The notes beneath the pieces were generated by a model. That model had not been told where the DNA came from. It worked only from the letters and a program-made list of their open reading frames with translations, and did no database searches. The position numbers were made by a program, and so were the translations under genes. Shown in pieces: positions 12,040-23,175 of a stretch of 64,000 bases of DNA. The DNA is from Paraconiothyrium sp. Pb-2020 (taxonomy: Eukaryota; Ascomycota; Dothideomycetes; Pleosporales; Didymosphaeriaceae), in the NCBI GenBank assembly GCA_022419385.1, contig JAJUBI010000006.1, forward strand, positions 2,542,001-2,606,000, written 5' to 3'. The first letter of the stretch is position 1. Every line of letters starts with the position of its first letter.

Positions 12040-12319
12040 GATCGTTTTGGTTGTTTTGGTGGTGGAGAGCGAGGATGTGACTTTCTTTATCTGTGATATA
12101 TCTGGGACTCGAAGGGTGGTTTGTTTGTCACGACCATGGGTGGAGAGTCGGGACGGTGCAGTGATTGCTTGCTTTGAAGCAATCTAGCCAAAGCATAATG
12201 CTGGTATTGTTATCCTATTGAGGTCGTACATCGACCGAAACAGCGTAGTACAATGGACTTCGTGACTTTATGCCCCAGCAGGACTGCATGCGCGGATGGC
12301 TCGCTGCAGCCGTGTCCGT

Positions 12320-12909
12320 CTAGACTGCCAGTGTATGCCTCGTCTTGAGGTATTCCTGCCTGTACTGATTCTTATCCGTCTCTTCGCCTCTATTGAGCGG
12401 TGTCCACTTCGGGTCCTCCTTAAATAATCTCATCGCATTCGTAAACTGTCCTCCCATTAGCGAATATCCCCTTCCGCTCCCCTTCCACATCGCCCAGCTC
12501 CACTTACGTTCTCCTCGTCGGTGGTAAACCGATGATATATCCCCGCGGGCATGATAATCAAATCCCCCTTCTCAAGCCTAATTCTAATCCAATCGTCTCC
12601 CTCGTTCCGAACGTCGAAGTATCCCGCACCATTGAGAATGTATCGGATTTCCTCGTCCTCGTGTAGGTGCTCGTGGAAGAACATCTTGACCTTGTCCTCA
12701 TACACATCGCCCATGGTCTTGGGTGAGACAGTAATTTCATCGCGGTTCTTGTAGCTGCGTTCGGAGGCAATTGCATCGACGTCGGCGACGGTTGGACAGT
12801 GCTTGTAGATTATGCCGAGCTCTTGCAACGTTTCGGGAGACACCGCGCGGCCAGAGTCGTGAGGGGCGCGCTGGTCGCCAGGGGCGTTGTCGTACCAGTA
12901 GGCTTTCAT
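12320..12909 (-). CDS. ADI1: Acireductone dioxygenase
   Basis: Cupin enzyme of the methionine salvage pathway. It oxidises acireductone to the 2-keto acid precursor of methionine plus formate with iron, or runs an off-pathway reaction with nickel. Two exons, 12909-12508 and 12445-12320, give 175 residues, the family norm. The metal ligands are visible: H81, H83 and E87 in the HEHLHEDEE segment, and H126 in the GIYHRF strand. The N-terminal MKAYWYDN is also typical. The intron donor (GTAAGT) follows TTDEEN directly, and exon 2 supplies the conserved FTNAMRLFKEDPKWTP. Three CCAAT-type boxes lie 160-240 bases upstream. Confidence 0.96.
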
Positions 12910-13493
12910 TTTGCTGATCTGTTTCTTGCTTGTGGTCTAGCAAGGTGTTTATGAGCGGCGATCGTAATGTGAGGGCGACAAAAAGGTTTGGCGCAACGGA
13001 CACAAATTATCTGTTTCGCAGACTGAGGTTAGGCGTTGGGCCCCGCGAATGGCGTCATCGGGATTAATTGGCTATAACGCTCGACCCTCCACTTTTCCAA
13101 TGGGCAGCTCTCTAGGTGGCACGATTCACTGCGTAAATGCGATTGGCTACGAAGTATCTTTTGATCATTGATCCATTACAAGTCGTTACTTGGAGTAAGC
13201 ACTACCTTCATCTGGTATAACCGACAGTCGGATATCGCATTGCCCAGCTCGCCCCATAACGTCTCAAATAAGTTGGTATCCGTAACAGGGTACTTGCACC
13301 CGTCGCTATGTACTGAATTCCTTCTCAGAGAGGTGTTACGCGCTCTCCATGTACGAGCGAAGTGCTCGCTTGAAGATCAGGCGCAAGGCATTTAGTCTCT
13401 GCAGAAGGTCTCACTGATGACGGTTCCCTGCAAGGCCAACTCTGACATGCATCTACCTGTCCATATGTGGTAGAGACTCAGAGGGCAAGACAC
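12910..13493. promoter_or_regulatory. ARD promoter region with three CCAAT boxes
   Basis: About 580 bases between ARD and the 3' end of the PLP1-like gene. ATTGG occurs at 13067-13071 and 13142-13146, and CCAAT at 13097-13101. These lie 158-237 bases upstream of the ARD start, a typical range for the fungal HAP/CCAAT-binding complex. Function is inferred from position only. No gene is visible. Confidence 0.4.
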
Positions 13494-14117
13494 TCAATCC
13501 CAATCATCATCATCCTCGTCCATCTGTGCGGCTTTGGTTCTCCGTGGAGCTTGTCTCTCATCTTCTTTGCTAACCTTGGATCGTTCAAAGACCCCGGCAC
13601 GGATCAACCTCGCTTCGAGTTCTCGTGTGGTGAAATTGTCGGGCGTCCGTCCCAGACCCTCAAAGCCAACGATTCTGTCCGCTCCGATGCCGTCTATGAA
13701 AGCAATGACGCAGGGTAGGACCTGGACCTTGAGCCTCGTTACTAAGAACGGGCAGTTGTCGACATTGATCCTGAGAAGACGAGCCTCGTAGTGTGAGGGT
13801 GCAAGAGTCTCGAGATGGGTGTCCATGATGCCGCAGCGGTGGAAATCCGACTTGAAGAAATGCACCACGCACAGCTTGGTCGACGTAGTGATTTCCATCA
13901 GCTGCTTCTCGTCTTTGATTTCCACATAGGTTCCGTGCTCTTTGCTGCGCAACGCTTGTGCTCGCTCGAATTCTGCATGCAGCTGCTGGCGGCGTTGCTC
14001 TCGGAAGGCGTCCAGATCTGAATCGTTTTCCAGCTCCGCGATCAGGGCATCTTCATCGGATTCTTCCCCCTTGGCGCCATCGATGATAGCAGCGACCTTG
14101 GAGTCGAGCTGTGACAT
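13494..14117 (-). CDS. PLP1: Phosducin-like / TXNDC9-type thioredoxin-fold protein
   Basis: Cytosolic thioredoxin-fold cochaperone of the Plp1/TXNDC9 group, which modulates CCT chaperonin folding of tubulin and actin. Single exon; 207 residues from MSQLDSK, or 214 from an in-frame ATG at 14138. I prefer 14117 because it matches the family's usual start. Visible features are an acidic N-terminal helix (ESDEDALIAELEND), the conserved KEHGTYVEIKDEKQL, and the thioredoxin core CVVHFFKSDFHRCGIMDTHLETLA, which lacks a CxxC redox pair as expected. VQVLPCVIAFIDG carries the cis-proline, and the tail is acidic (DEDDDDWD). It is divergent from the GDP-mannose transporter. Confidence 0.92.
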   Translation of the reverse strand: MSQLDSKVAAIIDGAKGEESDEDALIAELENDSDLDAFREQRRQQLHAEFERAQALRSKEHGTYVEIKDEKQLMEITTSTKLCVVHFFKSDFHRCGIMDTHLETLAPSHYEARLLRINVDNCPFLVTRLKVQVLPCVIAFIDGIGADRIVGFEGLGRTPDNFTTRELEARLIRAGVFERSKVSKEDERQAPRRTKAAQMDEDDDDWD

Positions 14118-14670
14118 TCTGGCACTGATACACAGCACTGTCCAGAAGGGGATAATGCGCTGTATAAGAGACTACGCCTGTCCGCTCCAGAAGTCCAGGG
14201 CGTGAGACGAGGCACGTGACGGAGACTGTCCCAAGGCTGTCCACAATTGGCGGGGTTACGCGTAACGTGCGAGAATGGTGCCGTCCTCGCGAGTGGGTTC
14301 CGGCGGTGTTTTCCAGACGATTGCCCACTAGGGACTCGTAATGCGAGGCGACAGGGCTGGTGGCCGCGCGGGCTGACGACTGCTGCAGGGGCTTGGCAGG
14401 GTGCCTTTGGTTCGGTGTAAAATTAAACACGTTGGGGACAAAAGCGGCCCTAAGCCCGTTACATCCAACGCTACGATTCTCCTTGACCTCCTTGCGCATC
14501 AATCGCAGTCCCAGAAAACCTTCGAGTCTCCCGTCTACCCTCTTCGCGACTTCCTCAGCTCCCATCGCGCCTTCTGCCTGCTGTTCCTAGCGGCGTCCGC
14601 TCACTTCCCGCCCGCAGCCTTCTCCTATCACCGCAGCCTCGCCTCAGTCTTTTCGAGCCGCAGATCCGCA
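14118..14670. promoter_or_regulatory. Divergent PLP1/GDP-mannose transporter promoter
   Basis: About 550 bases between divergent starts. It contains a CACGTG E-box at 14213-14218 followed by AC (the CACGTGAC form bound by bHLH factors such as Cbf1) and an ATTGG (inverted CCAAT) at 14246-14250. A CT-rich leader precedes the ATG at 14671. An open frame runs from 14401 into the transporter's first exon and is not in frame with an alternative start that makes sense. Confidence 0.4.
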
Positions 14671-15958
14671 ATGGCCGACGACAAAAAGAACGACGAGTAC
14701 ATCGAGATGCCCTCCACCAAGGAGTTCAGGGCACCCTCGCCCACCGTGCGCCCGACCCAGAAGTCCCACGGGTCTCATGCCGTCACCGAGAGCCCGTTGT
14801 TCTCCATCCTCGCATACTGTGGCTCCTCGATCCTGATGACGACGACAAACAAATACGTTCTGTCCGGCGTCGACTTCAACCTAAACTTCTTCTTGCTGGC
14901 AATTCAGGTCCGTCACATTTATCCATCTGTCCGGGCATGTACCTAATACCACATAGTCCATCGTCTGTGTTGCAGTTATCTCGACGCTGAAGGCTTCCGG
15001 AACAATTACATACCGCGACTTCAACAGCGATGAGGCCAAGAAATGTATGTCGCTTCCTTGCTACCACACTTCCCGATAGAGTTAACGCGCCTAGGGTTCC
15101 CCATCTCCCTCCTCCTCATCGGCATGATCTATACCAGCACCTGGGCGATCAAGTACCTTTCGATTCCGGTCTACACCATCTTCAAGAACCTGACCATCAT
15201 TCTCATCGCGTACGGAGAGGTGCTATGGTTTGGTGGCTCAGTGACGCCCATGGCTCTGGGTTCCTTCGGCTTGATGGTTCTCAGCTCTGTGGTGGCCGCC
15301 TGGGCTGATATCCAGCATGCTTTGACCAGCCACGGCGAAGCTGAGGCCTCCAAGGACGCAGTTTCCACCTTGAACACCGGGTACTTCTGGATGGCTCTCA
15401 ACTGCTTTGCTTCTGCCGCCTATGTTCTCGGCATGAGGAAGCGCATAAAGCTTACCAACTTCAAGGACTTCGACAGTAGGTCATTTCACCTACTCTCACA
15501 TACAGTATACTGATCACGCTCTAGCCATGTACTACAACAATCTTCTTACGATTCCTATTCTTCTCATCGCTTCGCTTCTCATCGAAGACTGGTCTTCTGC
15601 CAACTTGGCCAAGTGCTTCCCTCCCGAGCTTCGCAACCGTGTGATTACCGTCATGGTCATCTCCGGCATGTGCTCGGTCTTCATCTCGTACACCTCCGCC
15701 TGGTGTGTTCGCGTCACCTCCTCCACCACCTACTCTATGGTTGGAGCCCTCAATAAGCTCCCCATCGCCATCAGCGGTCTCGTCTTCTTCGATGCCCCTG
15801 TCACCTTCGGCAGCGTTTCTGCCATCTTCATCGGCTTCGTTAGCGGTATCGTTTACGCTATCGCCAAGGTCCGCCAGAGCAGCAAGCCCAAGGAGGTTCT
15901 GCCCACGACCAACGTGAGTGCTAGCACCGCAAGCATGCGAGACAGCTTCAAGTCCTAA
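14671..15958 (+). CDS. VRG4: Golgi GDP-mannose transporter
   Basis: Imports GDP-mannose into the Golgi lumen in exchange for GMP, supplying mannan and glycoprotein mannosylation. Four exons, 14671-14907, 14957-15044, 15095-15475 and 15525-15958, give 379 residues with about ten transmembrane helices. The substrate-binding motifs are present: MYYNN (the FYNN-type motif) at the start of exon 4 and GALNK near 15750. The join across the 15045-15094 intron makes the conserved KKWFPISLLLIGMIY. The tail is short and Lys-rich (KVRQSSKPK), as is usual for ER-Golgi retrieval. It is divergent from the PLP1-like gene. Confidence 0.96.
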
Positions 15959-17479
15959 AACACATTTTAGGCCCAGAAGTAAACGCCGGCATATTTACTA
16001 TATACAATTTAATCGTCGCTTTCGAGGGCCTTCGCGCTCAAATTGTTACTTCTTTGGCGACGTTGAATTGTATTCAATGTTAGCCCCTCGCGTGACAAAA
16101 TGCTTGGCAATATCTTGTACGCCGGCTGGTGCAGTGTGATACGGTTGTCAGTACGATGTGGGACTGCTTCACCAGCCAGGATCACTGGGAGTACCTTCTT
16201 GTATCATTCACACTTTTGTCATCTTGTGTAGCCCTTGAGCATATTTAGAATGGCTTGGCGTTTGGTTGGATCTAGGTTTTGGCAGTTGTATGACAAAGCG
16301 TAGCTAGATGACCACGCTTGGGAAGTACACCCCAGGCTATGGCGTGCATGTAAAAGAAATTCATGTTTTCAACATCCTCTCGTGCTTTAAGCTAGTTGAC
16401 TGTGTTGCTCATCATGGGCAAGTGAGACTGGACTCACAATTCGATCTCTGGTGTGTGCAGTAGAGGAGAGATAGGATAGTTGGCCGGCTGCTTCCCATGC
16501 GCGGAGTGAGGGGAGCGCATAGAGGGTATTTGTAGCGGACGGGGAGTATCATGATGCAGAAGAATGCCTACGAGACAAAAAGATAACTGCAGTTATGGTT
16601 GGTAATTAGGCGAATCGGGATTGGCGGTCCCGGGGCTCTTTGCCGACTTCGGTTTGCATGTCGCTGGCGTGAAGAATAGTTTGAAGAAACAAGCACACTG
16701 TCTCTTGTTGGAAGTATAGGTCTAGCGTAATCGAAGGCGTACAAATCGATCAGAGGGTTCGTCTGTTACACGTATGTTATTTAGGATACATATGCTAAAG
16801 TATGCGGAGAGATGACAATACCGAAACCACTTTAGTAATGCAAATGAAGGTCTGCATAGCGTCGCTAAGGCAGCCTCATCGTTAGTCTCTTTTCTCAATG
16901 CATATACTCTCTACGTGATATGTTAGCTCGCTTTGGTTTACAACGGAGGAGCAAGAAGCAAGCATTCACTGACGTCAGGGACCATCTTGATAGACGATGA
17001 GTTTTCCACAGTCTCCTAGCCTGAGCGCGTTAGTATATGGAAGCTGTCGCGATATATCAAAATAAGAAACAAAGGGGAAAATTAGCAAGATAGAAGGGAC
17101 GTGCTGGTGTGGCGGACATACCGCTGAGGAAGTGAAGTCGGATCCTAATCGCGTAGGTGGTGGAGCTTGAGTCAAGGCAAGGCCAGGCCAGGGTACGTAG
17201 TCAATCCTGTCATATCGATTGTGTGCATAAAAGAACGGTAGGCAGGTATTGAATGTGCATAAATGCAAAGGACCATACCATCGTGCCCTAGGAGAGCTTG
17301 AGCGACGGTACACTGTTGGATAAGTTCTGAGTCGTCTTGCCTATCCTATCCATTGCCTTTCTGACTATGCATTTGTATGATTACTGAAGACCAAGTATCT
17401 GAAGGGTCCATACGTATTCACGTAGAGACTTGCAAGGGAACGCTGTGATGAAAGTCAAGTCGCCCCCCTTATAGGCACC
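15959..17479. other. Long intergenic region
   Basis: About 1.5 kb with mixed composition and only short overlapping frames. A minus-strand frame at 16975-17313 has no recognisable domain and I do not call it. A perfect 10-base palindrome containing the CRE octamer TGACGTCA lies at 16969-16978. Nothing resembling a tRNA, 5S RNA or transposon is visible. Confidence 0.45.
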
Positions 17480-19497
17480 CTATCTCCCTTTCCTCAACGA
17501 CCTCTGCTCCGGAAGCCCTTCCCTCCTTCTGATCCTTACCCTGATATCACCGCCCGGAATCTTCACATCGGCACCATCGACTGCCTTCGGCACTACCCAC
17601 TCCCCAACCTTCTTCTGCACACCATTTTGCTCCACAGGCGTGGGCTTTCCGTCCACGGGCCCCATAGCCGCAGCTTGCGCCTCCTGCATATGGTCGTAGA
17701 AACTTTTCTTCGGCGCCGGGGTAATCTCCCAGAGGTGCAGGACGCCTGCAATAAATGCAATGAGCAGTGAGGTCGTTAGAGACTCTTGAGGGTCCGATGG
17801 TGAGGTGATGGACGAGGGAGGTGGGGTGTGCTCGAAACGATCTGCTTTGTACTCGGTTGGGGCGATGAAGTGCGCAGAGGATGTATTGATGAGGCTCTGC
17901 GATAGCCCAATAGCCACGTATGACCCGGCATCGAGCTCCCACTTCTCTTGGACACCAGGTCGTATGTTTTCTGCTTCTGTAAGGGTGATATACTTGTTGA
18001 CTTTGAGTGTTTTGACAGGGGTTTTGTAGAGACGCCTTGCTTCGTTGATTGCTGAACGGAGATGTGGGAAGGACGTCGGCGAAACGAGTCTTGGGAGGCC
18101 GAAGAAAGATATAGCCGGTGGTGCTGGGAAGGAGGGATGTATGGATGGTGGTTGTGTTGCTTGTACCCAGATCTGCGTTTCTTTGCGAATCCCGTCGATC
18201 AAAGTGTCTGCTTTATGTGTTTTGCTTTGCGCTGCTACCGATTTATGAATATGTAGTAAGGTCCAGAATGTTAGGGGTACCAATTCTGAGACGAGAGCGT
18301 GCAGAGTTTGTATGGTGATGGCTGCGCGGGCTTCGAGCGGCACTTCATTCCTCGAAAAGAGCTCGTTCATGCTTGTTAGTGGGGTCGGCGTTTCAGCATC
18401 AGTTTCCTCACCACTCATGCTCTCGTCGTCATCGGGTACCCTCCTCTTAGGGTTGTCTAGTTCGTCAAAGAATCGCACGAAGTTCTGAAACAGTCTTTTC
18501 TTCGCGAGCATTGCCCCGGGTAGTCCTGGCTTGGGAAATAGCCGTGGCAATCCCAGTGCAAGCGCATAATAAGCCTCTGTGATCGTGAAGAAATCTGTTG
18601 CCAGCAATTGATACGATTCCGGAAACTGGGCTCCCGTAAATGGTGCAATGATAGCATCGCAGAAGAATTCATTGATTAGTAGGAACAGATCGCATTCTGC
18701 CTCCACAGTACCATCCGTCAACTCTAGATTGGCGACCCGCTCCCAAGGCAGTTGGTCCACAATCGAAGAATTGAAAGTAACCAGATCAGGCAAAGAGTCT
18801 GTCAAAATCGATAAAGTAGCAGAAAGAATCTTCTCCGCTTGTTGGTTCACAAAAACGTTGTCGTTCAGATGTTTTGCCAACTTAGGGCGCAATTCGAGGT
18901 ATCCAGCCTCAGTGTTTTTGGGTAGGTTGAAGGCGTTTCGCAGTATAGTCCACTCCGTGATGTCGATCTCGTCAAGTCGGGATGGATCTTGCTGTACTTG
19001 CTCGAGCAGTGAAGGAGACAATACAATATTGTGTTTTACGCCTCCAAGATCAATTGCGACGATAGATGCAATTGCTGAATCCCTTCAAGTATGTCAGTGC
19101 CAATAGCTATACGCTCAAGACTCTAATACCTGACTTTCTTCAACCATCTCTCCCCCCCAAACACGACATTTCCCCAATGTCTCATCTGGGGAATCCAGTA
19201 TGGGATTTGTTGTACCCTCCTCGTCCTGCCATTTTGCTCTTGACTTGAAGTCTTGCCTGATAGAATCCTAGTAGGCAAACTCGCCGCGATCAAGCCAACG
19301 AAGACCTGAAGTGCAATTTCCTTTACGCTTCTGTCTTTGCCAAAAAGTTCGAATAGTTTGCTGTCAAAACCGTAGTACCGAGAGAGGACGAGAAGAAAAG
19401 GACTGCTGAGGAGCAAATAACATAGCGGCAAAAATAGCATCCTTATAAACCTGTTCGAGGCATATACGCCCAAGAATAACCCCTTGAGCAATCCCAT
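17480..19497 (-). CDS. Cytochrome P450-like protein lacking the haem-cysteine loop
   Basis: Two exons, 19497-19130 and 19082-17480, give 656 residues. An N-terminal membrane anchor (LFLPLCYLLLSSPFLLVL) is followed by PYWIPQMRHWGNVVFGGERWLKKVR, the Pro-rich hinge of microsomal P450s. It also keeps a membrane-protein I-helix region (VPLTFWTLLHI), the K-helix ExxR (E470, R473 in INEARRLYK) and the PERF-like KADRF (about 536-539). The haem loop expected next is absent: about 22 Pro/Ser-rich residues run straight into the L-helix-like LIAFIAGVLHLWEI. No cysteine follows residue 264, so no thiolate ligand exists. The fold resembles CYP7/CYP8-type fungal P450s. It is either a non-catalytic paralogue or a decayed gene, although the frame is intact. 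Confidence 0.75.
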
Positions 19498-20359
19498 CTT
19501 GTTGTTGAAGTGGCGGTCTGTTCGATCCTACTCTTTGCACTCGCCGAAGTTACAGATTCACAGCCCGGCTCAGCTGCGAAGGACGATGTCGGCGGGCGAT
19601 ACCCAGTACCTGGAGCCAAGACAAGACCTCCGTTTTCTTGAACGCTCCCGCGCAATTGACTAGAGGCCTCAGGAGCTTAGGCCAAGGTCTTCACTGTGGC
19701 CCTGTGGTGTTCGAGACTCTAGCGGTGCACACAGGCACTGTGTGAACGGCGATGTATAAAGGTGGCAGCGGCTGACGAAGGGCACGGTAGCATTCGAAGG
19801 GCGCTGGAAGTCGCTTACATTGCTCAATACAGCTTAGCTCAGCCTCAAAACAGCGGCATGCAACGGGAACAAGATAGGTTTTTGATGATACATGAAAGGA
19901 CATATTCAGCTCTGCAGCCGCAATCGTAACATTAGCCCTACTCGTCCGTCGCTGTAGCCAATCAAGAACTACGTCATACAGCCCTTCCATCTGCAAGGCT
20001 GCTAATTCCGCTGCATCGAGGACTCATCGCGTACGCTTAGCAATTCCCTGTCCTTACCAAACCGCGGAATACATATTCCACCGGGTATATCTATTGAGAA
20101 ATCCATTGACATGAACACATCAAGACATATATCACCCCCGGATTCACCCATACGCGCTCAGACCCAATTCCCCGGCATCCCTGTCGACGAGGGTAATCAG
20201 AAAGAACCCGCAAAACCCCGCCTAGAAAGCTTTCCACAGCCCGCATTTCCGGCACAGGAAGCCCTTCATCAACGCCTGCAGCAACACCCCTACCAGTCGA
20301 GTAATCGCCGTCAGCAACAGCCTGCCCGTGATTTGCTTCCTGCAGGTAAGACCAGCGAC
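19498..20359. promoter_or_regulatory. Divergent P450-like/ITPase intergenic region
   Basis: About 860 bases between divergent starts. From 20111 a plus-strand frame runs in phase into the ITPase gene and could be an N-terminal extension (see findings). A minus-strand 101-codon frame at 19691-19996 shows no known domain and is left uncalled. Confidence 0.4.
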
Positions 20360-21334
20360 ATGGGTTCCGACGCACAGGTACCCAAGCACCTGAACTTCAT
20401 CACGGGCAATAAGAATAAGCTCGCCGAGGTACGTGCACTATAATTCTCCGCGCTGTGATGTCCCTGCATTGTGTGCCCGTATTCGGCTTGCTCCGAGAAC
20501 GATGGCGCAGCTGGAAAGATGATGGCATGGCTGCGCGTGAGATCTGAGGCTCTGCTGCACGCCGACCTGCGCTCGGGAGTGCCGCTTTCACGCCACGAGA
20601 ACCAGGATGTGAATATAGGGAATCTTCGCGTGGTTAGAGAAAAGGCTAATATTATGTGTTATCCAGGTCCAAGCTATTCTCGAAGGCGTGATCGAGCTCA
20701 GAAATCAGAATGTAGATCTCGTAGAAATCCAGGGCACGGTCGAAGAAGTCACGAGAGACAAGTGCCGGCGTGCAGCACAAGCGGTACTCGATATCCACCT
20801 CGTGAACCTTCATCTATCGCTGACCAGCTATCTATAGATCAACGGCCCTGTGCTCGTAGAAGACACATGCCTCTGTTTTAAAGCTATGAACGACCTCCCC
20901 GGCCCGTACATGTAAATCTCTTCATTTTCTAATTAGAGACCACATGGATTGATCATGACTGATAGAAAATGGTTTATGCTCGCGCTTGGTCCCGCGAAAC
21001 TGCACCACATGCTCGACGGTTTCGAAGACAAGTCTGCACAAGCCGTGTGCACGTTCGCCTATTGCGAAGGTCCGGGCCACGAACCGGTACTTTTCCAGGG
21101 CAGGACGGACGGGAAGCTGGTCGCTAGCAGAGGACCTACGATATTTGGTAAGTGGCTATTCTTTCAGATAATTGATGGTCGCTAATGAGAGGGGGAAAAG
21201 GTTGGGACTCTTGCTTCGAATACCAGGGAACGACGTATGCGGAAATGGAGAAGAGCGAGAAGAACAAAATCTCGCACCGTGGGAAAGCGCTGGACAAACT
21301 CAAGGAGTGGCTCGCGAGCAAGGTTGACGGGTAG
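20360..21334 (+). CDS. HAM1: Inosine triphosphate pyrophosphatase
   Basis: Hydrolyses ITP, dITP and XTP to monophosphates, clearing deaminated purines from the nucleotide pool. Five exons, 20360-20428, 20667-20783, 20838-20911, 20966-21147 and 21201-21334, give 191 residues, the family length. The signature FITGNKNKLAEV is in exon 1, VEIQGTVEEV in exon 2, LVEDTCLCFKAMNDLPGPYIKWF across exons 3 and 4, and SHRGKALDKL near the C-terminus. All five splice phases agree. The first intron is unusually long for this locus (238 bases). The frame stays open upstream to 20111, so a longer form is possible. The 3' end converges on FAP7, 191 bases away. Confidence 0.95.
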
Positions 21335-21525
21335 CATGGTTAAACACGTCCGGGCCCCAATGCTGACGTCTGCACGTAGAATGTGCGCTCCCGTCCTGTT
21401 CGATGTAGCCCTGCATCGCCTTCTGTTCCTCACGGTTCAGAGCTTCCACTTCATGTACACCCCCTCCAAGAGAAGACAAATATAGACAACTTACCCTTCA
21501 AACGCCTTTAGCAGCCTTATCGCCT

Positions 21526-22135
21526 TCATTCTTCCTCTTTCCCTTCATGATCCGCTCTCCATTGCTCAACCCATTGCTCAACCCTCTCCACGTTCCCCTC
21601 GACATCCCCATCCCCACTACTCTGCAATTCCACCACAATCTCCTCCCTATAGCTCTCCCTCGCTTCATCTAGCAGCACCTGCATAATCTCACTGTCCATA
21701 TTCTCCTCGAGCTTCTTGCCCTTGTACCCTCTCGCCGTCAGTCGGTCGTATAAGATAGTGGAGTCGCAGCTTAAAACGATAACGAGGTCGATCCAGCGCT
21801 CTGGAAAAAGCTCGCATGCGTGCCAGTCGAGGATGTGGCCGCCTTTTTCTGAAATACCGGCTGCTTCGAGATGGTCTAGTAACTATTCCGGTAACTGGAT
21901 TAGCAATGTGGCAAGGAGAGCAATGAGCTAAGGGAAGGGGGTGAACTACCTTGTCCTCGTCTACAACCCAGCTGCCTAGCTCTTCGTCTTTGCCCTCGTG
22001 GTAGCCTTCGTCTTTGACAATCTGGTTTACAGAGACGTGTGTGAAGCCTAGACTTTGTGCGAGCTGCTCTGCATGTGTTGTTTTGCCCACACCGGGCGTG
22101 CCTGTGATGACGATATTGGGGTTTTTGCGCGCCAT
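21526..22135 (-). CDS. FAP7: Adenylate kinase 6 / Fap7 ribosome-assembly ATPase
   Basis: Small nuclear and cytosolic P-loop NTPase that helps mature the 3' end of 18S rRNA with uS11 (Rps14) and has adenylate-kinase activity. Two exons, 22135-21950 and 21882-21526, give 180 residues. The P-loop GTPGVGKT is at residues 12-19, the NMP region includes HVSVNQIVKDEGYHEGKDEELGSWVVDEDK, the Walker-B-like DWHACELFPERW follows the intron, and the lid contains RGYKGKKLEENM. The tail holds a short duplicated EQWVEQW segment. An in-frame ATG at 22261 would add 42 residues unlike the family, so 22135 is chosen. Confidence 0.95.
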
Positions 22136-23175
22136 ATTCGATCGGATGGAGGTCAATTGGCAATGCTCATGGGCAACGGGTGACCGGTTATCGCCTTGGA
22201 TCGTGAAGCGCCCACTATCGAAACACAATGAGTAGCTTGTCGTGCGCAACTGCAATATCAACTGCCATCGTTCCCAAAAATTTCCAGCCGATGTCCCCCC
22301 GCCGAGGCAGCGCGCAAAAGCCCCACTAACCCCGCACTAAACTGCTTCGAGACGAATACATCCCGCGCACCATGAACCACGGTAGAAGACTGGCATACCC
22401 TGCATCACGTATACGAATAAGGGGACTCGCAGCGCTATGATTATGAAGCATGCTTCCGGCTTGGTGTGATGCTTCAGGGAACGGTGATAGAATAGTAAAT
22501 GCTCTGGAGGGCAGTCATGCAGTACACTTGTTTACAATTCCTTTCGTGTTACTGTGCCCTGCCTGAGTGTTCTCCCATATACGTTGACTACCACGGGCAT
22601 GGACCATGATAACGCGCCTCGGAGGTAACGCACACTTGATTATTAGGGCTACTACATATAATCGTATCGAATTCGCAACCAAGTCTAGAACTGCTATCCC
22701 ACCAACCATGCTTGAACTTTTTGCAGAAACACAAGAAAAAGGACGCGTCATAACGTGCAACGCCAAAACCCAATACATTTCGTTCGAGACACAAGCTAGC
22801 ATGTTCTATGCCTACCGAGTTCCCTTACCCCCGAAAGAGATGTAGCGTGCGGAAGATACGCAGGATGCACAGTGGAGCCCCACGCCTGAAAAGCTTCATG
22901 AGCAAGCTGCCACCGGTGCGATCGCCGCAAAAGGCAATGAGTAATCAGGCCGGATGGGAAAGCAGACGGCGCCATAAGCGAAGCAGTGAATGAGGATCGA
23001 GGTAGAATATGGTAGGGATGTGATGAGGAGCGGGTGCGTGATCCAAGTGCAAGAAAGCCACAAAGCTTTACCTTATAGCCACCGTGTAGCCACCAAATGT
23101 AACCTGATGCCGGAATTTGAGTAGTAAGAGGAAGCCAATATCAGGTATCCGTCGAATGTCGAACCTCAAGAGCGT
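22136..23175. other. Intergenic region between FAP7 and NAP1
   Basis: About 1 kb between the 5' end of FAP7 and the 3' end of NAP1. Only short frames are present, none with a recognisable domain. I see no RNA gene or repeat. Confidence 0.45.

Noticed and set aside
16975..17313. 112-codon minus-strand frame
   Set aside because: No recognisable family and atypical composition; insufficient to call a gene.
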